DNA of 64,000 bases, taken from contig CM059971.1 in assembly GCA_030490835.1 (NCBI GenBank), positions 22,747,817 to 22,811,816 on the forward strand, written 5' to 3'. The DNA is from Annona cherimola (Eukaryota > Streptophyta > Magnoliopsida > Magnoliales > Annonaceae). Of the stretch, positions 1 to 12,830 are shown in pieces; positions within the stretch are counted from its first letter, which is position 1, and every line of letters starts with the position of its first letter. Made by a program: the position numbers and the translations under genes. The notes beneath the pieces were generated by a model, which was not told where the DNA came from, did no database searches, and worked only from the letters and a program-made list of their open reading frames with translations.

Positions 1-1016
1 AACTAAGAGAAAAGGCGCTTAAGTCAAGATTCAACAAAGGGTAGAAAGGAGAAAAAGCAATTAACAAAGCAAATCCAAAGGAGGATATATCTGTCTAAGG
101 CGGGCTACAAAAAAAAAAACTTACCGGAGCTCAACAATGGCCGGAAGCGGAGTAGCCGACCGGTAGCAGACCCCAATTAGGCGACCTCGACGGTAGCAGC
201 GACGGCGCGCCACAACCGGGCAGCCTTGACGGCAGGAACAGCAGCGGTCGTACAACTCAACGGAAGCAGCCAGCAGTAGTAGCCGGAGGGGAAGAACAGC
301 GGCGGTGTCTGGAACGATACCGGCGGCAATGGAGAGACTCGGGAGGCAGCTACAATAACCCGCAACCTACCTGTCGCCGGAGACGAAGCAAAGCGCAGCC
401 GGCGACTGAACGACAACAACGGTGCAGCGGTTGGAAAATCGGCAATCCCTAATGACAGCAACCCCCTGGATGTTGCTGAGGAAGATGACCGACGGCAGAA
501 TCTGGCTGGCGTCAAAAGAAGAAAATCCGACAGCAGCAAGCCAATCTCGCCACCAACGACCGGGAATGGAGAAGACGGCAGGCGAAAGCGACACTGGAAT
601 CCTCAAGGGAAGCCATACGGCGCGACGACAGCAGACTGGAGACGGGGAAAAAGAGGAATCCGACGTCGGCGGCGGCGACGGCAAGGAGAAGGAAGGGGAA
701 ACCAGAGGAAAGGGGGCCCACAATCGGAGCCCGAAAGCTGGAAAATTTACAAACGGACTCCCAACCACTTGCGGAATTACAGAAAACCGCCAGGGTCCGA
801 AAAAGATACAAAGCAGCCCTACGAGTTCCCACTTTAAAAAAGGGTCAACAAGAATTTTTGCGAAAAGGAACATCCCAGATCCATATTTACAGAAAAGCCG
901 CCGCAAGTTTGAAAAAATTGCAAAATCGCCCAACAACCTTAAAATTGTTTAGGTCAGCAAGGGTGTCCGATGCTTTGCCATTCACCGTCAAGATGCCTCT
1001 GGCAAAGGGGGGCAAC
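1..1016 (+). mobile_element. 3' internal region of a Ty3/gypsy (Tat-like) retrotransposon, cut by window start
   Basis: This GC-richer stretch runs into a polypurine tract and an LTR, so it is read as the 3' untranslated or accessory region of an LTR retrotransposon on the plus strand. The longest plus-strand open frame (422-952, 176 codons, opening with GTG) is basic and hydrophilic and shows no gag, protease, RT, RNase H or integrase motif. Tat-lineage elements often carry long non-pol sequence between pol and the 3' LTR, which would fit. The lineage assignment is inferred from the LTR ends and the GTGGCGACTCC motif. Confidence 0.6.
1004..1012 (+). other. Polypurine tract of the gypsy element
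   Basis: AAAGGGGGG followed by CAAC and then the TGTTGACACC start of the LTR. A purine run a few bases upstream of TG is the standard plus-strand priming site, which fixes the LTR as the 3' copy. Confidence 0.7.
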
Positions 1017-1902
1017 TGTTGACACCTCACCCTTGGGCCCGAAAATGGATAAAATGGAACGAGATCCAAGCCCAGACAAATTCAAGGCAAAAGGAAGTTC
1101 AAGCAAGCTACGCCGGCTCTTCCGAACTCACCCCACAGGAGCGAAGCTCCACCAAGCCTCAAAGCAGGCTTTTCAACAAACCAGGTCTAGCCCACAAAGA
1201 GCGAAGCTCCTACAGGCCACCTCAATGGGCTCCACAAAGCAGCCCACCAAACACAGCAAATGGGCTTAGCCAAGCTTTAGCCCACCAGATCCAGCCCACC
1301 AAGCCTCAGAAGCAGGCTTCTCTACAACTTTGGGCCTCTACAACGGCCCACCCAAAACCATGGGCTTAGCGAAGCTCTAGCCCACCAAGTCAAGCCTATG
1401 ACCAAGTCCAACTCTTCAAGTAGCCCAAGACCCATAATCCCATCTCAAGCCCAAGCCCATGAACCAAGTTCATGACCTCAAGAGAGCCCAAAGCCCACTC
1501 CAACATCTATAAAAGGAGGAACACCCCTCTCATTTGGAGGACACTTGGAGAGGCATCCTAGAGGGGAGGACGGGAGTCTACAGCAACATCCCGGCGTTTC
1601 GATTTTTCCCGCTCGTCAAGATCCACGCCTCTCTTCCCATTTTCCCTTTTTCGTCTCTCCTGTTCTCTCAAATATTTTTATTTCCCCCCTTTCACGCTGT
1701 TTAAACCGCCTCGAGTTGGCAGATTTCTCCATATTTGCTTCAACTCGAAGGCCGGAATCCAGACTCTGTACGACTAGTGCCTTATTTCATTAAACAGGGG
1801 TTAATCTCCCTTTAAAGATCAGTGGCGACTCCGTTTTTTTTTATTTTTGTGTGTGCGTGTTTGAGTTAACGCCCCAGCAAGGCGGGTGCACACGGGTCCA
1901 CA
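1017..1902 (+). repeat. 3' LTR of the Tat-like gypsy element
   Basis: It begins TGTTGACACC just after the polypurine tract and contains a promoter-like TATAAAAGG at 1508-1516. The first 500 bases are rich in repeated 'gcccaccaag' and 'gcgaagctc' words. GTGGCGACTCC at 1822-1832 is a motif often seen in this group. The 3' boundary is uncertain: candidate CA ends lie at 1821, 1892 and 1902. If 1821 is the true end, the following TGGCGACTCC would be a primer-binding site, implying two elements sharing one LTR. No target duplication can be tested because the 5' end is outside the window. Confidence 0.6.
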
Positions 1903-2892
1903 GATTCCAGCATAATACGCTGTCATTATGCTGCCGGATTTGTGACTAGATCCGTGTACGGAAAGCCTCGTCTTAGCCGTTATGCTGCCGAACCCGCAAG
2001 AAAACACCCATACGCCAACTTTTCTGAAAAATATGAAGCCTAATGCGTTTTACCCCATGTGAATGCAGGAAATCTAAGCCCATGTTGATGTCCAACACAA
2101 TCCCGATTTCCAAGGCTTGGGAAACCATTCCGAGCCCATCGTAGCGCTCGCGGCGAGTGCTACAATACTTATATTTTTTTTATCTTACTTCTTATTACTC
2201 TTAATAATTATTTTTATTCTATTACATAACTTTTCTACCTTTTCAAAAATTTCGGCAACTATTTTTTTGCCTAATTTACTTTATTACTCAATGGTGTCAC
2301 CGTATCTTCCGACCAACTTGATTATTGAATTAAAATTTAAACTGCTTATTTTTTAACATTATTTGTTTTATCAGATAATAAAAATGATTTCAATTAAAGT
2401 CCTGTGTTGATCTTACCTACTTAAAATATTTATGATTATTTATAAAATAGAAAAATTATGTAGATTCATTCACAAATGCATTAGAATATTCTAGCATTTT
2501 ATAAAATTAATTATCTGTATCAAAAGAATGTTTCATATGTTATACGTATTGAATTCATAACTTTAAAAAAATATATAAATTAACTAACTTTATTAAGTTG
2601 ATTTTATCATTTTATTTTGATTTTGTAATCATCACAGAGGGCCTAATATGGGATTGACACCGACTTTTTAAAAAATTAACATGGTAACTTTGCATATTTG
2701 AATTATCAGGTATAAATATTTGTTAATCTCCGGGTAATTTCACAAACAAAATAACCAAGAGTTGCCATATAAAATAAAGTAATAATTTCGTTAGTCTGAC
2801 TAAATAAATCACTGCTTAGCCCAGGAGGAAAAAACTTATTTTTAATGAAATTATTAACCCAAATATATTTAATCTAGATTAGTAATCATGTT
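1903..2892. other. Intergenic, no gene seen
   Basis: Two similar words ending 'ttatgctgccg' lie just after the LTR (1926-1940 and 1980-1990). From 2160 on it is AT-rich with no coding signal. Confidence 0.5.
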
Positions 2893-3250
2893 AGCTCAGT
2901 CTAAGCAAACCATTACTTCGCCTAGGCAAAAAAAATTATTTTTAAATTTTTCATAAAATTATTAATCTACGAGTATATAATCTATAAACTAAATTTTACT
3001 ATATTTGAAATATATTTACTTTTCTGAATTTTTAAATACAAGGGCGTTTTAGTTATTTTCACCATTAAAAATGACTAAAACACATTGTATTTAAAAATTC
3101 AAAAATATATTACATTTTTATAAAATGACAAATTTTAGTTTATAGATTAAATATACTTAGATTAATAATTTTATTAGAAAAATTTTGTAAAAAAAATTTA
3201 AAAATAAGTTTTTTTATAAGGATGAGCAGTGGTTTGCTTTGTGTTTACTA
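2893..3250. mobile_element. Foldback MITE
   Basis: The two halves are inverted copies folding around about 3062. The left arm passes through 'taagcaaacc' and 'ctataaactaaa', and the right arm holds their complements in reverse order up to 'ggtttgctttg'. It resembles the foldbacks at 6240, 14590, 22385 and 61990. No clear target duplication was found, so the outer boundaries are approximate. Confidence 0.55.
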
Positions 3251-4436
3251 AGGGAGGCATTACTTATACGTGTATAGTGTCGTGCGCGAATTCCTCCTCA
3301 GTCCTCGTAATTTTGTGGGTCAAGCTGTTGCCATTTGCAAGTTGTCAAAAAGCTCAACTACAGGCGTTATGTGGGCTTTGACATCAAGTCCAATTTCCAA
3401 CTTCAATTGCAAGTGACAAGATTTGCTTCACGTACAGAAAAGAGATCAGAAGGCAGTGTTCAAGAGATAAAAAGATCTCTCATTCTCATTGTCCGATGTA
3501 ATTAATTTTTTGTCTATTTCGAATTACATTGAAACCATTTTGATCTTGATCATAATAATACTTACATGTGTAAAATCTAATTCACTCATGATTTTGACGT
3601 CATGTCTTAGTTAAAGAATGATGAATTTATGTCCATGTCCATCCTCCATGCATCCCTTATTTTTTATTTTAAACTTTTTCTTTAAAACTAAACCATTTGT
3701 TTTGTGTTTTGTAATTTTTTTAATCGTAGTACCTATAGGTGAATTGATCTTTTGCAACCAGTCATTGAGGAGGAGGTCGATTTTCAACTGATGTTCACAG
3801 TTGTCTGATCTCATTCAATTCTACAGGCAGAATTTTGGCTGTTGGATAAAAGAACCTGAATTTGCTGCAATTAACGCTTAAAATTTTGCTCACAAGCCCC
3901 TATCAGACTCGCCAGCGACGATTGCATACGAGGTGCTCTCTCTCAACTATCGGTCTCTCATCGAGCCCCTCTCTCTGTCTCTTTCTCCGTTTTCCCACTT
4001 GCCAAAGATGACGTCGATGCCAAGCATCTCTTTCCACTTGCTCGACCGTCTTCTTCCTCACCGAGCATCTCCTCTCGTACCAGAATTGCTAGTTGCTAGC
4101 TATTTCTGAAATTTCCGAGAAGGGCATTGGTGATTTTACAGAGGAATGGATTGTCGAACAAGAAAGGGCTGCCATTAGTGATGAAAGGGGCCAAGGAAAT
4201 TCCGGCTACTGATGGATGACGGTAGGATGATGGCTATTTAGTTGTTGAGAAAATCAGAATAAAGGAAAAATCAGGGCATTGTCAAACACTAGTTGCAGCA
4301 ATGACAGGTGCAAGCTGCTATAAGACCCCTGCACTCATTGATTTCAAATCTGAAAGTGTCTTCCATCAATTTCCATACATAAGCTTTTTATTGATTTTTG
4401 GTTTTCTTTTTTACACATGGATTTCCTAACTAAGAG
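3251..4436. other. Intergenic with a pyrimidine-rich patch
   Basis: 3940-4080 is CT-rich and has short open stretches, but no frame stays open and nothing was recognised. It could be the degraded promoter or leader of the LRR-kinase relic that follows. Confidence 0.35.
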
Positions 4437-4770
4437 ATGACAGCACGAAAAGCAACTCCAATTTGCTTTCAACTACTACATTTCTCGCTTCTCAGCGACT
4501 GAAAGAAGCAAAGACAAAGCAAAAATTATCCTCTCTTTCAAAGCTTCCGTGATTGATCGGCTTTGGTCACTCTCAAGTTGGAATTCCTCTTCCTTCGATT
4601 TCTACGAATGTCAAGGAATCACCTGCGACAACACCTCACATGCGATTGCCGTCGATTTCTCTACCAATAACTTATCCGGCAACCTACCTCCCTAGCTCTT
4701 CCACCTTCCCTTCGACCAATACATGAAGCTTCCCAACAACTTCTCCGGCACGTTTTGTGCAAGGTGATGC
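4437..4770 (+). pseudogene. LRR receptor-like kinase 5' fragment (pseudogene)
   Basis: An ATG at 4437 opens a short signal-peptide-like stretch that stops after 21 codons. In the +1 frame from about 4501 the sequence reads as an LRRNT_2 cap: ILSFKASVIDRLWSLSSWN, a spaced Cys, then GITCDN, VDFSTNNLSGNLPP. A TAG at 4694-4696 is followed in frame by a second repeat-like stretch ending KLPNNFSGTF before a TGA. The SFKA..SSWN..C..GITC pattern is the hallmark N-terminal cap of plant LRR receptor kinases. The frameshift and stop, with no transmembrane or kinase part, make it a relic. A copia LTR lies just downstream. Confidence 0.65.
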
Positions 4771-4969
4771 ACAAATCCAACAATTCCCATTCGTGATTTC
4801 TGTCAACAAAATCAAAACCCATTGCCGACCAAACCGATCTGGAAATTGTCGGTCGAATGTGTAGCGCCATATCTACCCCGCCTTTCTTCTTCTCATCATC
4901 GTCAAAGATCGGATCTCTATCTTACTCGTAGCCACCCTCGGCAAAATCATCTCCTCGACTGTCAATATA

Positions 4970-5357
4970 CTTTTGGGAAAACCGGAAACATACCTGAATC
5001 TACAGGAGCAATTGTTATTGTATCCGGAGGTTTTTTTGTGTTCTAAGTTAATGCCCTAGAATTTTACGGAGAAAACTCTTTTTTTTCAATGACAGGATGT
5101 TATAAAAGAAATTCTTAAAAAGTGCATAATTCAAGGACCACAACCGTTTATATAGCATACCTATCTTTCTAATTTTTAATTTACCCAATCATAAAAATAG
5201 AAATTAAAAAATAGACAATAAGGTTTCTACGCATAGAAGACCCTAATTTATTAGATAATTTGGGTCTATAAATCTTATAAGATCACTTTATAATTTAAGC
5301 CACTATTTATAATAGCGTATATATAATTATTATATATGCAAGTCTAAAAATCCAACA
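4970..5357 (-). repeat. Copia 3' LTR (minus strand)
   Basis: Read on the minus strand, the LTR starts TGTTGGATTT at 5357 right after the purine-rich AGTGGTAGAT. It contains a TATA-like GCTATATAAAC near 5155. A related LTR lies on the plus strand at 31744-32150, and homology between the two continues to about 4975. The inner end is not fixed. Confidence 0.6.
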
Positions 5358-5765
5358 ATCTACCACTTGGACTATATATAATTTTATAATTATATATATA
5401 ATCTTATGAGCTCAAAACTTTTTCCTATTATGATAAAATCATCTTCGAATATTTCGTCCATTAGTTATGCCAACATAGAATCAAAACGGCCTTTGTTACA
5501 TTCATCATAACTAGATCCATCCATGATCACACATATCAAACATAACCAAACAGCATAGATCAAGTATGGATGTATAACATGAAAATTACGTGTAAAGTGA
5601 TATAACATGCTTATTTCCAACTGGTCCAATTTATTTGACGAGATCAAACCAAAATCAAAATACTGAATAATGAAAATACTAAAAAATTTATTTCTGTAGA
5701 TAATATGCATATTCATAATAAACAAAATGTGTGTCAACCAGAAAGGCACGAAATACAAACTCCCA
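5358..5765 (-). mobile_element. 3' untranslated region of copia element
   Basis: Sequence between the pol stop (5766-5768) and the LTR. On the minus strand it starts GTGGGAGTTTG after TAG and ends with the purine-rich AAGTGGTAGAT. It does not code. Confidence 0.55.
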
Positions 5766-5905
5766 CTAAACTAGAGTATCATCAAGTGATACAACACTCA
5801 TATGAGCGGTATGCTCATGAAAGATTTTGGATGGTAGTTCCTTAGTCAGCAGATCCGCAATTATAGAGTTTGTTCCTATGTGCTCTATAGACACGCCCAT
5901 AATAT
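5766..5905 (-). pseudogene. Copia pol C-terminus (RNase H tail), truncated
   Basis: The minus-strand translation reads VSIEHIGTNSIIADLLTKEL, then PSKIFHEHTAHM and ends with TAG. This is the conserved C-terminal tail of Ty1/copia RNase H (family pattern I.HI.T....AD.LTK.LP...F..H...MG). Upstream coding sequence is lost: the match breaks where the inverted repeat 5893-6022 begins. Confidence 0.8.
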
Positions 5906-6022
5906 ATCGCCAAAAAAATCATATAAGATCTACCATATCAAATATTATTGTAAGTTTGATATATTGAATCATATGATATATAGACATTAATTAAATATTA
6001 TATTTGAAATAATATTAATTAG
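5893..6022. repeat. Left arm of a 130-bp inverted repeat
   Basis: Its reverse complement matches 6545-6690 closely, including 'aaatattattgtaag' and 'gatatatagacattaatt'. The arms bracket about 520 bp that holds a MITE. They could mark a palindromic duplication of copia-internal DNA. Confidence 0.65.
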
Positions 6023-6239
6023 TAATTATGTTGCTATAAGTATTGTTACAAAAAAGATAGTTATGGAGAGTGAAAAAGTTTTAAATTGATATATTGTGCT
6101 TATTGTCAAATACACCCTAAACTTATAAAAACTGAGTTGATTCTGTTACAAATTTTAACCAATAGTTGAAAGAAAAAAAATGTTAAACTAAGGCACTGTT
6201 TGGCAAGATAGATAAGGAAGAAAACAAACTTCTTATCTT

Positions 6240-6500
6240 TTCTTATGGATTTTAAATTATTTTTTATACAAATGTTAATTTAAGTGTATTTAACACGTGT
6301 ATTAAGTTTTTCCCTTTTTGTAAATTTTTAGATTTTTTTTTGAAATTCAGTGGCAATTTAGTAATTTTAAATTACTAAAAATGCTACTAGCTTTTAAAAA
6401 TAAAAAATCTAAAAATCTCCAAAAGTGGTAAAACTTGATACACATGTTAAATACACTTAGATTAGCATTTGTATAAATTTTTTTTAAAAAAATAGATTAA
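6240..6500. mobile_element. Foldback MITE related to the 14.6-kb copy
   Basis: The left half carries 'aagtgtatttaacac' and the right half its complement 'gttaaatacactta', folding near 6370. These words recur in the MULE-type element at 14590-14991. Ends are approximate. Confidence 0.5.
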
Positions 6501-6544
6501 ATGCACCTGGTGCACTGAGCCTAAGTGCATCCGGGTGTACGGAA

Positions 6545-6690
6545 TCAAATTTTAATTAATATTATTCAAAATATAATATTTAATTAATGTCTATATATCA
6601 TTTGATTCAATATCTCAAACTTACAATAATATTTAATACAATAGATCATGTATAATGTTTTTGGCAATATATTGTGGGCATACCTTTGGA
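6545..6690. repeat. Right arm of the 130-bp inverted repeat
   Basis: Inverted partner of 5893-6022. Similarity continues up to 'ggcaatatattgtgggc', next to where copia pol coding resumes in the left arm. Confidence 0.65.
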
Positions 6691-6699
6691 ACTATATAA

Positions 6700-6975
6700 A
6701 CTTTTGTTACTAAAATTTTTCAATTTAAAACTTTACATTCTCCACAATTACTTTATTTTTAACTATTTTCACATATTTATATATAGTTATTTTACTTTTT
6801 AATCATTTCTATAAAACTACACATACAATTATTCTCTCAATTTTATCTTTATTCTTCTAAAAAAATTAACTTTATTTTTTTATCATTATTATCCTCATTG
6901 TATCACATAATTTTCTTTCATTTCAAAAATTTTTACGCTAAAATTTTTTAGATCCATCATTTTTCAAACATACCA
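6700..6975 (-). mobile_element. Degraded Harbinger-type MITE
   Basis: It carries the internal words of the family on the reverse strand ('atcatttctata', 'tattatcctcattgtatcacat') and ends 'aaacataccaaatg', a decayed TIR. The other terminus is lost. Confidence 0.4.
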
Positions 6976-7284
6976 AATGAGGTCTTTTAACCCGAACTAA
7001 ACCTGCTTTGGAAATTGAGTTTTATGGCTGATTTCCCTAAATTGTCTAACACAATTTTATTACAAAATGGGTAGAGTTATTTATCACCATGGTCTGTTGC
7101 CGCCTTTTTGCATGGACTAAAATTTGTAAATAACAAAATTACCTTCGTACTCGGTCTTCCCAACCAAGCCAGGTAGAAATCCGACGCTGCCCGATTATCC
7201 ACCATCCCAACCCAAGGGAAAAACCATTTTGGCTTACGGTTCAATGTGGCATTGAGCCTCAATGTTCTGGAGTGTACTTCACCC
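6976..7284. other. Intergenic, no gene seen
   Basis: A slightly GC-richer patch at 7080-7280 has a 69-codon minus frame with no recognisable motif. It is not called as a gene. Confidence 0.3.
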
Positions 7285-7440
7285 ATTTTTTATTTATTTT
7301 TAAAATTTTACAGAAATATTAATATAAGTATATTTAATATGCGTATAAATTTTTACTATTTTTGGAAATATCATTTTTATAAATCAGTGAAAATACTAAA
7401 AATGCCACCCGAAGCATTTTAACCTGTTCCCGCTACTGCA
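7285..7440. mobile_element. MITE half-copy
   Basis: It carries the arm words 'aagtatatttaatatgcg' and 'tttactatttttggaaa' shared with the foldback family at 6240 and 14590. Only one arm is evident. Confidence 0.4.
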
Positions 7441-7705
7441 TCTAAAAGAGGCAGGACACGTAAAATAGACCGGAACCTTCCAAACACAAGCATATGTTTG
7501 GAGCTTTGCAAAATTCAGAGATCCAAAGAGTTGACAACATTGTTATCAGAAATTCAAACTAAAAATTCAAAACCCATATGCAACTTTTATAAGCGCTCGT
7601 TCTTTTCACTCCTTTTTCAATAAGAGATGGTGCGTTGGGAATTAATTATCCATCAATAACACTACTGAAAATAATCCTACAATAATACTATCGCCCACAA
7701 ACTAA

Positions 7706-8310
7706 CACTATTTGCAACATAAAATCAAAAAAAAAAAAACACACACACTCGCATCCCACTATAATTATACTAATAACCAAAAATAACTTTCTAAATCAAA
7801 AACTAAATGTTACAATGCTTCAAGAAAAACATAACTTTTACATCAAAAAAAAAGAAAAAAAAGAAAAACATAACTTAAGAAGTCAAACCTAAAAGCACTT
7901 TCTAGGTATTCCTATAAAAATGATTAATTTTTCTTTTTGGTGTTAATTTTATATTTTAAATTAATTTAATTAAGTAAAAATCTTTTAAATATGATATTTT
8001 TATTGACATAAAATCCTGTATTGTAAAATACATTATTTGCAACATAAAATAAAAAAAAAACTAGTGTCCCAGTATAATTATACTAATAACCAAAAATAAC
8101 TTTCTAAATCAAAAACTAAATATTACAATGCTTTAAGAACAACATAACTTAAAAAGTCAAAACCTAAAAGCACTTTCTAGGTATTCCTATAAAAATGATT
8201 AATTTTCCTTTTTGATGTTAATTTTATATTTTAAATTAATTTAATTAAGTAAAAATCTTTCAAATATGATATTTTTATTAACCTTAAATTATGTATTGTA
8301 AAATAGAGGC
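7706..8310. repeat. Direct tandem duplication, about 325-bp unit
   Basis: 7706-8030 and 8031-8310 are near-identical, sharing 'ataattatactaataacc', 'agcactttctaggtattcc' and 'aattaatttaattaag'. The second copy lacks about 40 bases of A-rich sequence. The few differences suggest a fairly recent event. Confidence 0.85.
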
Positions 8311-8329
8311 AAATATTTAAAATTAAGAG

Positions 8330-8560
8330 ATCCTTTGGCAATGTGGATAGTGAGGAAATGACAATTTGAGTTTTTAAAAAATGTAAAAGTAATGTTATAT
8401 GAGTTAAAGTGAGAATAAATATGTGAATTATGTAATAAAATAATTGAAATAAATAGATAAAATGGTAGTTAAATAATTAAGATAGTAAATTATTTTAAAA
8501 AATATGTGGAAAAAGAAAACAAATTTGCTTCCCTCCCTAGTAGTCTCACCAAACAATCCC
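8330..8560. mobile_element. Possible MITE
   Basis: An AT-rich block bounded by 'cctttggcaatgtgg' and 'ctcaccaaacaatcccc', a loosely inverted pair. No convincing target duplication. Confidence 0.3.
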
Positions 8561-8628
8561 CAAGTTTCACATTTTTTCGTTGTACAGTCGAATTTGTAAC
8601 TTGTATTAACTTAGTTTTTATAAATTTA

Positions 8629-8862
8629 GGACATATTTGATAATAAGTAAAAGAAAGTTGTGTTAAAATGTTTTTCATAATTTTAATCTTTTTTCATGAT
8701 TTCTTATACAACTGTCATAATTTTCAATCATTTCTATACAATTATATACATTATTAACCAATTTATTTTAATCTTATTTTCTTTACTTCTCATTATTATT
8801 TCCATCATGTTACATAATTTTTTATTTCAATTCAAAAGTTTTATCACTTTTTAAACATACCC
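8629..8862 (+). mobile_element. Harbinger-type MITE
   Basis: Starts GGACATATTTGATAA after TTA and ends AAACATACCC before TTG. Its interior matches the TTA-flanked family best seen at 38394-38663. Confidence 0.5.
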
Positions 8863-9304
8863 TTGATTTAGAGTTGAATTGGAGCTCAAAAAAATAAAAA
8901 TAAATATAATATTGGGTTAAAATTTTCCAAATAAAAGTTAAAAAGACTCAATCCGAGTCTACCGAATTCAATTTGTTCATTAGTCCATTACCCTAATGCA
9001 CATATTGTATATAGATATATGTTGAGAATTAACAACATACCTGATAGACATCAATGTAACTTTCGAAGTTTAGGAAGCATAAATAAAATTAAAATAAATA
9101 AAATTAAAATCAAACATAGTGAATATATGAAATTGACTCATAATGAGTAAATTTAAATAAAATTGAAGTCAAAACATAGTCAATATATGAAATTGACTCA
9201 AAAAAAAATATTTTTTCTTAATTACCAAGCGCACTGTTCTCATTCATATGCAAGTTTTACCATTGTAATAGGTGTATGTGTGTGTGTATATATATATAAA
9301 TAAA
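8863..9304. other. Intergenic; GT/TA microsatellite at 9272-9297
   Basis: AT-rich with two imperfect copies of 'catagt(g/c)aatatatgaaattgactca' at 9114 and 9175. No coding signal. Confidence 0.4.
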
Positions 9305-9470
9305 GAGTGATCCCATTAGCCCTGTCTAAGTAAGTGTCTCACTTAACTCACCTTAAAAATTCTATTTAAAGTTTTACTTTTTTGAATATGTATATATTTT
9401 TTAAAAATTTTAAAGATAAAAGAGTATTTTAAATACATATATAATTTAAAGGCTAACGGGTTCATTCCTC
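9305..9470. mobile_element. Deleted copy of the 14.6-kb MULE-type MITE
   Basis: Begins 'gagtgatcccattagccc' and ends 'ggctaacgggttcattcctc', matching the termini of the element at 14590-14991, with most of the interior missing. Confidence 0.5.
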
Positions 9471-9946
9471 TGTATATATAATTTAAATTTTAAAAATAGG
9501 AACATTTTATTCATTTTGAGAAGCTGAAATAGCTAAAATATCCTTATTTTTGAAATTCAAAAGAAAATACATACACATCCAAAAATGATAAAACTTATAT
9601 AACTTAATATACAAATCAAATGGCCGAAAAACAATTTTATGAGGGAAAAACAAATAATTTATTAAAATAAAGCAAGTAAATGGGCCAGCATCGCAAAAGG
9701 CATCATCAGCAGAAACAGTATTGGCATGTACCAAGATCATGAATCAGTAATAAGCACCATCAGTATTCCATGATAGTTTTGGTAACAAGCACACTCCTGT
9801 TTTATATACGCACATCAAAGCATCAAACATAACATCTATAGAAAAAGCATGCACTTAAATCCAACCAGAATTTTTGTTCAGCCGAGAATGGTGAAACCAT
9901 ATTCGGATATTCTTTTAAAGAGCATCAAACAGACGAGAACCCAACT
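9471..9946 (-). other. 3' untranslated and flanking region of polyubiquitin
   Basis: Downstream of the ubiquitin stop on the minus strand. AATAAA-type polyadenylation signals occur on that strand near 9658-9663 and 9507-9512. The actual cleavage site cannot be read from sequence. Confidence 0.5.
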
Positions 9947-11323
<1,377 letters not shown>

Positions 11324-11799
11324 TTATCCATGAAATAAAAGAAGAAAACAACAGCGTGAATAACAAGATAAAGAAAACATTTTCAGCCTAGGAAGGTATG
11401 CTAGTTGCAAACTTTGAAACCATCTATGTGAATACATGAGGTCAAAAACTAAGACATGATCAGGAGAGAGAGAGAGAAAAAAAACAAAAACAAAAACAAA
11501 AAGAAGAACAAAAAAGAAACAGACGTCTGTCCATTCAAATGCAAGATCAAGTTCTTCCCCTACTTCTTTCACCCACTAAGCTTTGGCCAGTGTTTCATGA
11601 CATGAAATTGGTCCAATAACACAAACAATCAATCTGGGAACCACATTAATATATTTTGAGAATTCACTAGTATCCATCTTATAAGTCATCCAACAAGAAA
11701 CTATACAGCAAAATTTGAAGTTATAAAGAATGGGCCACAAAACTGTAACTTGATGATGAAGAAGCAACCAACTGCAAGTAGTTTTGGAAAAAACTTCTA

Positions 11800-11955
11800 A
11801 CATCCTGCCAAAGCTTAACATGTAAAGGAATAGATTTTCTTGAAAAATTACATTATCAGCATTTGTATGACAAATTTCTAACATCCTACCAAAGCTTACC
11901 ATGTAAAGGAAAAGATTTGCTTTGAAAATTATAATGCCAGCATTTGCATGACAAA
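11800..11955. repeat. About 78-bp tandem duplication
   Basis: Two copies share 'aacatcct(g/a)ccaaagctta' and 'atgtaaaggaa(t/a)agattt'. A related piece occurs at 38700-38755 near 'aacatttgtatgcc', so the unit is dispersed in the genome. Confidence 0.7.
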
Positions 11956-12054
11956 AATTTTTAACACCCCGGTTTTCATTGGAATCCGATTTTTTAAAGT
12001 CGGAATCTCTTATACTGTTAACATCATTTTAACTTCATTCCATTCCACTTAAAT

Positions 12055-12235
12055 AGAATCTATGCTATGAATTCTGTATCCAGGATTTGTATGATATGGC
12101 AGTTCTGTTTTCAGGCTTTGTATGATATAACAATTCTGTTTTCAGCATTTGTATGAAAAAATTATTTTCAATTCAGATTTGTATGAAAAAACTATTTTCA
12201 ATTCAGACTTAGTAGGTAAAATAATTATTTTCAGG
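12055..12235. repeat. Degenerate minisatellite in the intron
   Basis: Four or five imperfect units contain 'ttttcag' and 'tttgtatga', spaced about 30-40 bp. Confidence 0.55.
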
Positions 12236-12439
12236 GTCTACGCTCTGTTTGTACGACTACATACACCCCACCCCCAATACACAAAAAAAAAAAAAAAGAA
12301 GAAGAAGAAAAAAACATTTTTACTGTAATGATGATTGATACAAAATCCAATTCATTAATTATACTTAACATAATTTGTTTAGCTAGGCAACCAAGTTCCA
12401 TCCAAATCAAAATAGCCACGAGCCATATTTGCTTAAAAG

Positions 12440-12830
12440 TAAACATATCCATGCGTAAATTAAGGAAAAATACTTAAATACATTTACATATGTATTAGAA
12501 TATATAATATATTATGGAATCATTTATTTATATAATAATGATATTTTACGTAGTTTGGATGTTGAAATCATTTATTTACATGATAATGACATTTTAAGTA
12601 GTTTAGATGCTAAAAACATTACTTTAAAATTGATATTCGGTAGTAAATTATTTTATCATATTGACTTTACACATTTGTAGATGAAGTCAAGTCCGTGATA
12701 ATATAAATGATTCGAAAAACAATAGATGAAGTGGATTTCCATCAATTATCAAATATTAGAGATGAAGAGCGTTACATAGAAGCAGAACATATATATTATT
12801 GACATCATTTTAATTGCACCCTATCCAAAT
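12440..12830. mobile_element. Copy of the TA-associated repeat family
   Basis: Shares 'tttagatg(c/t)t(a/g)aaaa', 'actttaaaattgatatt' and 'gttacatagaagcagaa' with the cluster at 38.7-42.2 kb. Confidence 0.55.

Noticed and set aside
177..952. Overlapping open frames of 106-189 codons on both strands
   Set aside because: They are a consequence of higher GC in retrotransposon internal DNA. None has a recognisable domain and they overlap each other in several frames.
4822..5046. Continuation of LRR coding (GNIPES-like words)
   Set aside because: Most of this stretch aligns with the copia LTR relative at 31.7-32.1 kb, so the LRR-like word is probably chance.
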